This document shows positions 35,967 to 46,727 of a stretch of DNA of 64,000 nucleotides, piece after piece (position 1 is the first letter of the stretch; each line of letters starts with the position of its first letter). The notes under the pieces are model-generated. The model did not search any database. It was given only the letters and a program-made list of their open reading frames with translations, and had not been told where the DNA came from. Source of the DNA: Abelmoschus esculentus (Eukaryota > Streptophyta > Magnoliopsida > Malvales > Malvaceae). A program made the translations under genes and the position numbers. Location: positions 7,629,001 to 7,693,000 of the forward strand of contig JAUCBN010000043.1 of NCBI GenBank assembly GCA_035048815.1. Reading direction: 5' to 3'.

Positions 35967-35988
35967 TTTCGGCTATAAAGAACCGAAA
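35967..35988 (+). promoter_or_regulatory. LTR promoter TATA box in an inverted repeat (5' LTR of T)
   Basis: TTTCGG (35967-35972), TATAAAG (35974-35980), CCGAAA (35983-35988). Equivalent sites are at 33441-33457 in the solo LTR and about 44132-44155 in the 3' LTR, where the left arm is TTTTGG. It is the only good TATA box in the LTR. Confidence 0.55.
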
Positions 35989-38016
35989 AGAATACTTGTA
36001 AAGGGATCCACTCCCATACATTTTCATCGGTACAAAAAAACCAATTTCAGAGGTAAAATCCTCTTGACTTCTTTCTGTTTGCATCGAAACCAAAAACTAG
36101 TTTAGGGTTAGATTTTTTTACCTTTCTTTTTCTCTTCGGCCTCTCGCTTCGTCTCCCTTTCTCCGACGAGAATCCTAACGCCTTCGAGCTGTCTTGGTGA
36201 GCTGAGAAGGAGGGGAGACCTTTCTTTTTTCTCTTTGAACCAACGACAGAGAGTTTGAGACTTGGAGGAGGCTATCTCAGTCTCGGGTTTTCAAAAAAAA
36301 CATTTTTGTTTAGTGTTTTTTGGGTTCGATTGTGGTAAAATAAGGTTTAAAACAAAAAGAGGGTTCGAAAAGCTTTCTTTTTTGTTTGGTTTTGAAGTCG
36401 TCGGCCACCTTGGGTGGTGGCCGAATTCTGGAAAGTAAGGCGGAGATGAAGAACACCCACCGTGTTCTTATGATTCTCTAGGTTTCAGTTGAAGAAACCA
36501 GAGAGGAAAGGGAGTTTGGTTTCGGTGGGAATGAAAAAATGAATAAAAGGTTTTGTTTTCAAAATCTGTTTATCTTTTATACTCAAAAACATTCTTAAAA
36601 ATGGTCTTTTTACATAATAAATACCCCGTGCTTCTGTTCTTACAACTTCAGTCCCTCTGCTTTTAATTTGTTTTGCAATTCCACCACCGATTTGATAATA
36701 ATCATTGGTTCAAAATGGTTTATTTCATTTTAAGTCCCCCGTGTGTTATTGTTTACTTTCAAGCCCTACCTCGTTTCGTAATAGCGTGTTGAGGGCTCTA
36801 ATGTTTTTAAATATTTTCAATTCGGTCACTGATTTAGTGACAATCTTTCTTAAAAATTTGGTTTATTTAATCTATAGTCCCTTCGTGTTTTGGATAAGCT
36901 TTCAGGTTCTTCCTCTCTTCAAAATAGCGTTTTAAGGGCCTGAATGTTTTTAAATCTTTTCAATCAGGTCCTTTCCAGTTTTATTTTCTTTATTTTAATA
37001 TTCTTAAATTTGTGTTTTTAATTATTTTAATTAGTTCCTTTTTTTTACTTTTATTTATTTATTTATCATTTTTTATTTTTTATTTTTTTCATTTTTTTAT
37101 TTTATTCATGTTTATTATTTACTTATTTTGCATTTTGTTGCATTTTGTTATATTTGTCGTGCATTATTTATTTATGTATTTTAATTATATGTTTTTGTAC
37201 TTGCCATTTCCTTTTGTTTGCTTTTCATATGTATTTATTGTACATATTTATTTTACCAAGCCTTTTTATTTATGCTTTTTTTATTTGTTTTGCATGTTTA
37301 TTTATGCTTCATTTATTTCATATTATGTCATGCATGTTATTTATGTGTTTATTTTATTGTATTTATTTTTGTACATATTGTTGACATGTATTTAATTTTG
37401 TTCACATCACGTCTCTTAATTAATGAGTTTAATGCATTTACATCTTTATTCGGTCGTAACGGGCCTGACACCAAACGTAATGGTGGCGGTGTACATGTTT
37501 ACCTTCGGATAAAGACGCGGTAAAAATTAAAATTTGAATCCGAGTTTTTAAACAAATAATTAATTTAATGTCACTTTAAATTCGGAAATTCTAAATTAAT
37601 TAAGCGGTAATTTTATAAAAGTGCCAATTTTTGGGCGGTTTTAAACAAATAATTAATCGCGTTTTTAATCGTAACCGACTCTCGAACCCTAATCATTTAA
37701 AATCTCTGGTTTTTAAGGTGTCCGGTCTACCAAAAGTGACCGGTGGCGACTCCAACCCTTTTTTAACCCTAATTTCAAATCCCTTTTTTTAAATCTTATT
37801 CTTAAATTTCTCATTAATTTTTTAGATAAATTCCCAATTTTTAAATTAAACCCTAATTTTCTATTTGAAACCCTAATTCTCCATTTGAAACCCTAATTTA
37901 CTAATTTTTAATTTTTCCGAGGTTTCCACTAGTGACCCCCTTTTATCCCTTTTTCACTACACTTATTTTTTTTCATTAATTATTAATTTTTTATTACTAG
38001 GAAGGGTCACTATAAT

Positions 38017-38034
38017 TGGCGACTCCGCTGGGGA
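38017..38034 (+). promoter_or_regulatory. Primer binding site of element T (tRNA-Arg type)
   Basis: TGGCGACTCCGCTGGGGA, two bases after the LTR. It matches the complement of a plant tRNA-Arg 3' end apart from one base as I recall it, which is the primer known for Ogre/Tat elements. Confidence 0.85.
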
Positions 38035-38039
38035 TATTT

Positions 38040-39108
38040 TTTAAACAAACGAGTCAAGCCTTGTTTTCAAATACCGCTTAATTAATTTTTGAAGTTGTGA
38101 AGTAAAGTGACAATTAAATTATTATTTGTTTATTAATTCAAGGTTGTTTTAACTCATTCAAACCCGTGTCTAAGTGGGGGAAACGCTAAGTGCTTTCGTA
38201 AGGATATTGTTCCTTCGTACAGGCCTAGCAAGTACCTTCGGGGCTCGACTACCCTATGCTTTCGCGAGGATATTGTTCCTCCGTAGGGGAATAGGGAAAG
38301 GGTTCTCCTAAATTGAACTCGATCGAGATGAGCCTATAATGGGTGACGATCGGGGGCCTTGCTACTCTTAGAAGAGGACAGCGAGGACAATTTGGGTACC
38401 TCGTTAGAACCAAAACTACATTTAGAGAATCTAGTCAACCTACCCGATTAGAGCCATGCGGTTGACCTAGGTTCTTTTAGATGAGATAGGGTTGCTTTGT
38501 CTCTTGTTTGCTTACATATTCGTCTATGCTTTATTATTTTTTGCATCAACATTACATGAAGGTGTTGGTCTAAGTGGTTTGTCCAATTAGGGGCTTTCGT
38601 TAGAGAGTTAAAACGAAAAAAAGAAAAAAAAGAAAAAAAAATAGAAGAAAATAGGAAGAAATCAATAAGAGACGAAACAATAGAAGTTAGAAAAAAAGAA
38701 GAAAAAAAAAGAGGGAAAATAAGAGAAAAAAATTTAAAAAAAGAAGAGGAGAAAAAAATAGATAGAGAAATTAAAAAAAAGAGAAAAAAAAGAGAAGAAG
38801 AAGAAAAAAGAGAAATAGAAAGAAGAAAGAAAATAATTGAGAGATTAAAAAAGAAAAGAAAAGAGAAAGATAATGGAAAGAAAAAACAAATATTAAGAGT
38901 TTTTAATCAGTGAAGGTTGCTCAAAGGGGAATCACTATCGTGACCAACACCTTCACTTGCATTCATTTTTGCATTTCATGCATTTTCATAGCATTCATTT
39001 TTGGCACTTCATGCATTTCATGCATTTTCATAGCATACATTGTTGCATTCATTAATAAGGCAAGAGGATTAACCTTGGATACGTCGTGGCAGTTATCAAC
39101 GACATCCA
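38040..39108 (+). other. Leader of element T with purine-only tract
   Basis: Untranslated leader. Nearly pure A/G sequence at 38605-38895, about 290 bp. Repeated words such as TTTCATGCATTTTCATAGCAT occur at 38960-39040 in two to three copies just before the ORF. No gene. Confidence 0.6.
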
Positions 39109-39735
39109 ATGGCTTCCAACTTCACTAGATTTGGAACCACTTTAAGAGGATCATCTACTTCGGAGACTAGAAGGAATGAGAGGTTAACATCGGGTCATCA
39201 AAACGCCGAGAGCATGAACGACCTTGTAGCTAGGGTGAGCAAGCTTGAGGAACTCTATGAGCTTTTGGTCGAGAACCAAATTGAGATTTTGTCGTGTCTG
39301 AGGAGTTTACAAGATACGGTGTCTACCCCATCAAAAGGAAGTCCCTTAAAGTGTCTGAGGGTGCACACCCACAAGACCAACAATGTCTTATTTGCCCCGA
39401 AGTCTACAAGTGCACAAGGATCCGGTAAAAGGGAACCGAGGAAGGAAGAAGTTTTTTCCCCTATGCCTTTGACTTATAGTGAGTTATACCCTAAGCTCCT
39501 CGAAGAAAACTTGGTTCTTCCTTATCATATTGCCCCGACGCAACCTCCTTACCTAACATGGTTCAACCATAATGCCAAGTGTGAATACCACGCCGGGATC
39601 ACTGGACATCACATCAATGATTGCAAGGCATTTAAAAGGATGGTTCAGAACTTGGTGAACACCGGGGTCATTCATTTTAATCTATCGGGGGAAATGACAT
39701 TCTCTCTACCAGATCACGAGGGGCATGCTTTTTAA
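39109..39735 (+). CDS. Gag-like protein of element T (208 aa, C-terminal gag region only)
   Basis: An intact ORF. The N-terminal 110 residues are charged, with a possible short coiled coil (LVARVSKLEELYELLVENQ). Residues about 120-195 match the region after the capsid domain in Tat/Ogre gag-pol: PMPLTYSELYPKLLEENLV, then the zinc-finger-like CEYHAGITGHHINDC, followed by VQNLVNTGVI. The capsid core itself is absent, so the protein may be a trimmed gag that keeps the nucleic-acid-binding part. It starts 1.1 kb after the 5' LTR with no competing upstream frame. Being the only open frame in T, it may be maintained or simply be young; the sequence alone cannot say. Confidence 0.65.
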   Translation: MASNFTRFGTTLRGSSTSETRRNERLTSGHQNAESMNDLVARVSKLEELYELLVENQIEILSCLRSLQDTVSTPSKGSPLKCLRVHTHKTNNVLFAPKSTSAQGSGKREPRKEEVFSPMPLTYSELYPKLLEENLVLPYHIAPTQPPYLTWFNHNAKCEYHAGITGHHINDCKAFKRMVQNLVNTGVIHFNLSGEMTFSLPDHEGHAF

Positions 39736-41620
39736 GGAAGTTGGATTTCGAGAAGCCAAAAAAGGTCCCGGGTTGCCAAGAAGTTCATGCATCTCACTTT
39801 AGCTTTTCATAGATGTTTGCTTGCATCTGTTTCCTTGCATTTTAAGTTTTTTCTCTTTTAATTAATCTCGCTATTTTTGGCCCAAAAGTAGCGATGACCT
39901 TTTGTAAAGGGATTTTATCTTGTTTTTTTATCATTTTTTTATTCAATGAAGAAATGCGCTTTTTATACATCTTTCCTTAATCCTCTAAAAGATTCTTGGA
40001 TATTTAATACTTGTTATGTCTCCGATTCAGACACTTAAAACACAATCAATTAATTGAATGTTATGATCACGGTAAAGTACAATTTTGTTTTCAATCTGCT
40101 TCGATCGAAAAGCTTGAGAAACGAGACTACTACTCCTTCGATAATGTTTGATGATAAGAAGGTCCCATAGAAAGAGAATTTACTCGAATTTGAGAATTCC
40201 AAGAGATAAAAAACATTAAAGAGAAAAAAGAAAAAGAAAAAGAAAAAAGAGAAAAAAGAAGAAAGGAATGAAAAGAAAAAAGAGAAAATACAAAAAGAAA
40301 ACGAGGTGAAAATTTAAAAATCCTCAAATGAACGAGTAATCCAATAAGTCTTGCAGCATCCTGATGGAGCTGTGGGGGAAGAACCAATCTAATAAGGAGC
40401 CAGTACTCCACCAGTTCGATACCCTAGCGTCAGTGATGACTCTTTGAAGACATTGGCACCCTAATACATCAATGATTAAGTGCAAAAAAAAATGCTTACA
40501 CTTGGAATTCTCGAACCGAGTTACAAGAGAGAACAAATATGAGAACTAGAAGGAGTAGTTTTCAAAGCAGATCAAGCAAGTACGGTAATCATGAGGATGA
40601 ACCGAGCATTTTGAATAGAATTTTGATATTTCAAATATTGCCACAATATTTCAAGGCAAAACATTAACTATTTAGTGTCGAGTCTAGGACATTTTAGCAT
40701 TTGGTACCTAAGGATTCTGTTCCTTTTGTTTTTACTATGAATTTTTCAATCTTTGAACATTTATTCATAAAGGCGTTGTACATGAAAATGCCATTTTTTA
40801 AAAAATCTTTTCAAAATATTATTAAATTCATTTTTTACAAAATGCAAGGCTATTGATGCATTTAAACATCTTTGATTAAGCCCATGAGTGATAACACTAT
40901 GTGATGCAAGGTTTCTTGTGAAGCAAGATACTTTTCCTTTTTGAGAAGATTGCTTGAGCTTATTGACAAAGAAGTTCAGCTTTTGAACCAAGTATAAAAA
41001 ACAAAATTTTTGGGGCAAAATTTTATTGGGGCAAAGAGAGAAACTTTTAGCATAAGGGCAAGAGTTTCCACAACGACAAGTTTGACTAAGTCTAATCCAT
41101 GACAGAAATTCTTGAAGAGAGACTTCGTTTAAGACAAACCCAATTTGAGGAGATAGAACTCACCAGTGTTTGGGGCACAATTAATTGCAAGTTTTCGCAC
41201 GCAATACAATATTCCAGATCTTCATATTTTCGGGGCAAGAGTTCACACTAGCTTCAAGAGTGTGCATTGAAAACAACTTTCAATCATGGTCTCGAATCCA
41301 GTGGACCTCATTTTTGACCAATGCAAGCTAACGGTCTCCTATTAAGAAAAAGAATCAGCGAGTTGAAAGCTCGGAGTATCCAAGGGTGATCAAATTTTGA
41401 GGGCTCGATCCTCAAATATTCAAAAGAAAAAACATTCATCATTTCAGTTAGGCATCCCTAAGATTAGGGAGATGCTGACATGTGTATTCATTCATGCATC
41501 ATTAGGCATCCCTAGGATTAAAGGGTATACTAACACATGCATACAAACATTCTTACCTATTTTTGACAAGTATTCAAAGAGAAAAAGGAAATTGTGAATA
41601 TATAGCTTGATAAGAGAAAA
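39736..41620 (+). other. Non-coding internal region of T
   Basis: No ORF of note. A purine-only tract lies at 40200-40310. Text such as TTTTGGGGCAAAATTTTATTGGGGC and scattered GGGGCAAGAG words give a loosely repeated character. This is where pol would be in an autonomous Tat element. Confidence 0.55.
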
Positions 41621-41622
41621 AT

Positions 41623-42760
41623 TTCTAAGTGGATGATTCTAAGGGGAAAGGATCGACAGTTTCATTATTCGAGTTATGGTTTCAGAGAGAAGGGACTTAT
41701 AGCTCACAGTTTTCAGAGGCCAAGTTTTATAGAGAAGGGACTCAGCTTTTCAAGGTGGATGATTCTGTGGAGAAGGAGTCAACACTTTCAGTATTCAAGT
41801 TAAGGTTTCATAGGGAAGGGACTTATAGCTAACAGTTTTCGGAGGCCGAGTTCTACAGATGAGAGACTCAGCTTTTCAAGGTGAATGATTCTATGGAGAA
41901 AGGATCGACGTTTTTAGTATTCGAGTGAAGGTTTAATAGAGAAGGGACTTGTAGCTCATAGTCTTTAAAGATCGGGTTTCATAGAGAAGGGACTCGGTTT
42001 TGCAATGTGGATTCTATGGAGAAGGGATCAACATCAATATTTCAGAGTTTAGGGTTTCATATAGGAGAGACTCACATTTCAAGATTTTTGGCGAAGAGTT
42101 TTATATAGGAGAGACTCGAAGCATCTTAAAGATATCGATTCTATATAGGAGGGATCAACATATTCAGGTTCAAGATTCAAGGTTTCATATAGGAGAAGCT
42201 CGATCAAAGACTTTTTGCAAAAGGTTTTATATAGAAAGGACTCGATGCATCACAATGATATTCAAAGCTTAGGGTTTCATATAGGAGAGAATCAGTCGAA
42301 GACTTTTGGTGAAGAGTTTTATATAGGAAAGACTGGAAGATTTTCAGAGATTGGTTCTATATAGGAAGGATCAGCGTTTAGGGTTTCATATAGGAGAGAC
42401 TCACATTTCAAGATTTTGGCGAAGAGTTTTATATAGGAGAGACTCGAAGCATCTTAAATATATTGATTCTATAGAGGAGGGATCAACATATTCAGGTTCA
42501 AGATTCGGGGTTTCAAATAGGAGAAGCTCGATCGAAGACTTTTTGCAAAGGGTTTTATATAGGAAGGACTCGATGCATCACATTGATATTCAAAGCTTAT
42601 GGTTTCATATAGGAGAGACTCAATCGAAGAATTTTGGTGAAGAGTTTTATATAGGAAAGACTCGAAGATTATCAGAGATTGGTTCTATATAGGAAGGATC
42701 AATACTTCAAACAGTTCAGAGCTTAAAGTTTCATAGAGGAGGGACTCGCAGCTCAGAATT
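41623..42760 (+). repeat. Tandem array of about 26 purine-rich boxes in T
   Basis: The box ATATAGGAGAGACTC and variants (ATAGAGAAGGGACTC, ATATAGGAAGGATCA) recur every 40-50 bp. Two levels of organisation are visible: a roughly 130-bp unit at 41623-42005 (three copies) and a roughly 328-bp unit repeated twice at about 42050-42377 and 42378-42705. The array lies just upstream of the 3' LTR, the place where Ogre/Tat elements are known to carry variable tandem repeats. Confidence 0.85.
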
Positions 42761-43012
42761 ATCAAGTTTGCTCAAATATCTAAACATGGGAATCAAAGTT
42801 TGCTTCTGAAAATTTTATTTTGACATGTGCAGGTGGTCTCAAGGCGAAATACAATTTGTGATAGAGCTAATAAGGAATCAAGGGATCAAAGAACAAAAAG
42901 GCTATCGGAATTATAGAGAAAAGAGGCTTTCAAATAAGAGTCTTCAACCAGGGAAGTCAGATAAAATTAGTGCTTTTTGTCTTTGCTTCATCATTGTTTT
43001 ACAACGACAAGC

Positions 43013-43025
43013 AAAGAGGGGCAGC
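43013..43025 (+). promoter_or_regulatory. Polypurine tract of element T
   Basis: AAAGAGGGGCAGC immediately before the 3' LTR start TGTAATCACT; the expected plus-strand primer. Confidence 0.75.
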
Positions 43026-46000
43026 TGTAATCACTAATTTTATCCGGGATTGTAAAACCCGGTTTAATTTTCCGTTTTAATTTTAATAATGGGCTTGAAT
43101 TTTAATCCAAAAAATATTATATTAATATATGTGTAAATATATTTAGTTTGAGATATTTAAATCAAAATCCAAAAAATTATTTTCTTCTTATATATATATA
43201 TATATCACATCTTATAAAAATAAAAAATATTACTTTATATGTTAAAACTATAATTTGTATTTATTTTTATATTATGTTCTTTTAAGAAATTCAAAAAATT
43301 ATTATAAATATTATCATTTTTAAAAAAAAATAATAAAATACTTAATATGTTTGTTTTATTTTTGTTTTAAAAAATTTATTATTATTATTATTATTATTTA
43401 TTACCTTTCAACTTTCGGTTTTATTATTATTATTATTTTATTTATTTGGTATCTTATATTATAAAACCCCAAAACATTAAATAAACAACAACCCATGTTA
43501 TTAATACTATCACTCCATGTTACAAAAATTAAATCCAATAAAATACACCAACCCATTAAATCATTTACATGACCCAAACAAATTTAATTCAAGCCCGGTT
43601 TTAATTATTGCTTGGCCCAATTACATAGCCCTAAACCCGGATGACCTAATTATAATGAAAACCCTAATCCCTTGTTTTATTGTCTACGCAGCCAATGTTC
43701 GACCGTTGGATCTAATTTAGATCCAACGATCCAGATTACACCACGGAAGGATTTAGATTTCCACACGCACTGCACGCGCACCGGAACAGCTCCCCCACGC
43801 GCGCGTCGTGACCACGCACGAGACCTTTCCGCTTTCGGGTGACTCCTCGACTGCCTCCGTCGCCGATCAACCTCCGGTGGTCCCCCTCGTTTTTCCGGCA
43901 TCAACATGTGCAAAAACAAACAAAAAATTCAGAATCGTACAACCAATACCACACCAAATTTCAAAGAATATTAGTGTTTCAGAGGCAAAAACGCGGATTG
44001 ACAGAGCATAATCGGCCAAATTCTCACCAAAATCTGACAATTTCACAGAGATATAAGAGGATGTAAACAACCAAGCCAACAATTTAAGAACCAATAGAAT
44101 TTTTAGGAGCATTTTCATTTTTCTCATGTAATTTTGGCTATAAAGAACCGAAAAGAATATTTGTAAAGGGATCCACTCCCACATATTTTCATCAATACAA
44201 AAAAAACAATTTCAGAGGTAAAATCCTCTTGAGTTCTTTCTGTTTGCATCAGAACCAAAAACTAGTTTGTTAGATTTTTTTACCTTTCTTTTTCTCTTCA
44301 GCCTCTCGCTTCGTCTCCCTTTCTCCGACGAGAATCCTAACGCCTTCGGGCTGTCGTGGTGAGCCGAGAAGGAGGGAGACCTTTCTTTTTTCTCTTTGAA
44401 CCAACGATAGAGAGTTTGAGACTTGGAGGAGGCTATCTCGGTCTCGGGTTTTCAAAAAACATTTTTGTTTAGTATTTTTGTGTTCGGTTATGGTAAAATA
44501 AGGTTTAAAACAAAAAGAGGGTTCGAAAAGCTTTCTTTTTTGTTTGGTTTTGAAGTCGCCGGCCACCGTGGGTGGTGGCCGAATTCTGGAAAGTAAGGCG
44601 AAGATGAAGAACACCCAACGTGTTCTTATGATTCTCTGGGTTTCAGTTGAAGAAACCAGAGAGGAAAGGGGGTTTGGTTTCGGTGAGAATGAAAAAATGA
44701 ATAAAAGGTTTTGTTTTCAAAATCAATTTATCTTTTATACTCAAAAACATTCTTAAAAATGGTCTTTTTACATAATAAATCCCCCTGCGCTTTTGTTCTT
44801 ACAACTTCAGTCCCTCTGCTTTTAATTTGTTTTGCAATTCCACCACAGATTTGATAATAATCATACGTTCAAGATGGTTTATTTCATTTTAAGCCCCCTC
44901 GTGTGTTATTGTTTACTTTCAAGCCCTTCCTCGTTTCGTAATAGCGTGTTGAGGGTTCTAATATTTTCAAATATTTTTAATTCGGTCACTGATTTAGTGA
45001 CAATGTTTCTTAAAATTTTGGTTTATTTAATCTTCAGTCCCTCCGTGTTTTGGATAAATCCCCCCGTGCTTCTGTTCTTACAACTTCAGTCCCTCTGCTT
45101 TTAATTTGTTTTGCAATTCCACCAACGATTTGATAATAATCATAGGTTCAAAATGGTTTACTTCATTTTAAGCCCCCTCGTTATTGTTTACTTTCAAGCC
45201 CTTCCTCGTTTCGTAATAGCGTGTTGAGGGCTCTAATATTTTAAAATATTTTCAATTCGGTCATTGATTTAGTGACAATCTTTCTTAAAAATTTGGTTTA
45301 TTTAATCTTCAGTCCCTCCGTGTTTTGGATAAGCTTTCAGGTCCTTCCTCGCTTCAAAATAGTGTTTTAAGGGCCTGAATGTTTTTAAATCTTTTCAATC
45401 AGGTCCTTTCCAGTTTTATTTTCTTTATTTTAATATTCTTAAATTTGTGTTTTAAATTATTTTACTTAGTTCCCTTTTTTTACTTTTATTTATTTCATTT
45501 ATAATTTTTTATTTTTTTTCATTTTTTATTTTATTCATGCTTATTGTTTACTTATTTTGCATTTTGTTGCTTTGTTATATTTGTCGTGCATTATTTATTT
45601 ATGTATTTTAATTATATGTTTTTGTACATGCCATTTCCTTTGTTTGCTTTTCATATTTATTTACTGTACATATTTTATTTTACCATGCCTTTTTATTTAT
45701 GTTTTTTTTGTTTGTTTTGCATGTTTATTTATGCTTCATTTATTTCATATTATGTCACACTTTTTATTTATGTGTTTATTTTATTGTATTTATTTTTGTA
45801 CATATTGTTGACATGTATTTTATTTTGTTCACATCACATCTCTTAATTAATGAGTCTAATGCATTTACATCTTTACTCGGTTATAACGGGCCCGACACCA
45901 AACGTAGTGGTGGCGGTGTACACGTTTACCTTCGGATAAAGACACGGTAAAATTTAAAATTTGAATCCGAATTTTTAAACAAATAATTCATTTAATGCCA

Positions 46001-46417
46001 CTTTAAATCCGGAAATTCTAAATTAATTAAGCGATAATTTGATAAAGGTGCCAATTTTTGTTCGATTTTAAACGCTAATCCCGTTTTTAATCGTAACCGA
46101 CTCTCGAACCCTAATCATTTAGAATCTTTGGTTTTTACGGTGTCCGGTCTACCAAAAGTGACCGGTGAGCACTCCAACCCTTTTTTAACCCTAATTTCAA
46201 ATCCCTTTTTTTAAATCTTATTCTTAAATTTCCCATTAATTTTTGAAATAAATTCCCAATTTTTAAATTAAACCCTAATTTTCTATTTGAAACCCTAATA
46301 TACTAATTATCAATTTTTCTGAGGTTTCCACTAGTGACCCCCTTTTATCCCTTTCTTCACTACACTTATTTTTTTTATTAATTATTAATTTTTTTATTAC
46401 TAGGAAGGGTCGCTACA
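43026..46417 (+). repeat. 3' LTR of element T
   Basis: 3392 bp, followed by the duplication TATAC (46418-46422; GATAC on the left side). It contains a tandem duplication of about 279 bp (44777-45055 and 45056 to about 45335) that the 5' LTR lacks. Two AAACCCTAA boxes at 46270 and 46290, again 20 bp apart. The T-rich stretch at 45470-45790 produces spurious hydrophobic ORFs. Confidence 0.9.
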
Positions 46418-46422
46418 TATAC

Positions 46423-46722
46423 AAAAACTCCCTTACCGATATATCTCTTCTTTTTTAAAAAAAACACAGCCTGATACTCCTCAAGGCAAAATACTAGATC
46501 GGTCAAAAGCCCCGAACTAACCGCACATTAAACCATACTAAAAAGAATAACCAAATGGTATTTCCATCCACCATGATGATAAAACAACACCTTTTTCACA
46601 AAACAGATTCACACTACTCTAAAAAACACCAAACCACCTCACATTACACAACATGCTATAAACATCTCACAACCTGAAAAATCTAACTAGAGAGAACTCG
46701 CAGAAATCGAAGTTACATTTCT
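46423..46722. other. Target sequence between T and the next solo LTR
   Basis: A/C-rich, no gene. Continuation of 31137-31980. Confidence 0.4.
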
Positions 46723-46727
46723 ATAAT

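Larger units (their letters stand above)
31981..38014 (+). repeat. 5' LTR of element T (contains a solo LTR)
   Basis: 6034 bp, of which 2869 are the inserted solo LTR plus its duplication, leaving about 3165 bp versus 3392 for the 3' LTR. TATA box TATAAAG at 35974-35980, framed by TTTCGG and CCGAAA. Three AAACCCTAA boxes at 37848, 37868 and 37888, exactly 20 bp apart. A long T-rich segment at 36960-37400 gives spurious hydrophobic ORFs. Confidence 0.88.
31981..46417 (+). mobile_element. Element T: Tat/Ogre-like LTR element without pol
   Basis: The two LTRs start TGTAATCACT (31981 and 43026) and end GGTC(A/G)CTA(T/C)A (38014 and 46417), flanked by GATAC and TATAC. The primer site TGGCGACTCCGCTGGGGA directly follows the 5' LTR, and a polypurine tract precedes the 3' LTR. 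The internal region is only 5.0 kb and contains one ORF with a Tat-type gag tail and a long tandem array. No protease, RT, RNase H or integrase is seen, so it would depend on an autonomous relative. Confidence 0.88.

Noticed and set aside
37840..37900. Telomeric repeat (CCCTAA words)
   Set aside because: Words are separated by 20 bp of unrelated sequence inside an LTR, not in tandem; kept only as telobox-like sites.
42000..42692. ORFs of 90 and 113 codons in the T array (IGET/YRRD repeats)
   Set aside because: Translation of the purine boxes; frames change between units and end at indels, so coding is unlikely.
41623..42760. CRISPR-like array
   Set aside because: Spacers are themselves repeated, the boxes vary, and this is a plant retrotransposon; it is a minisatellite-type array.
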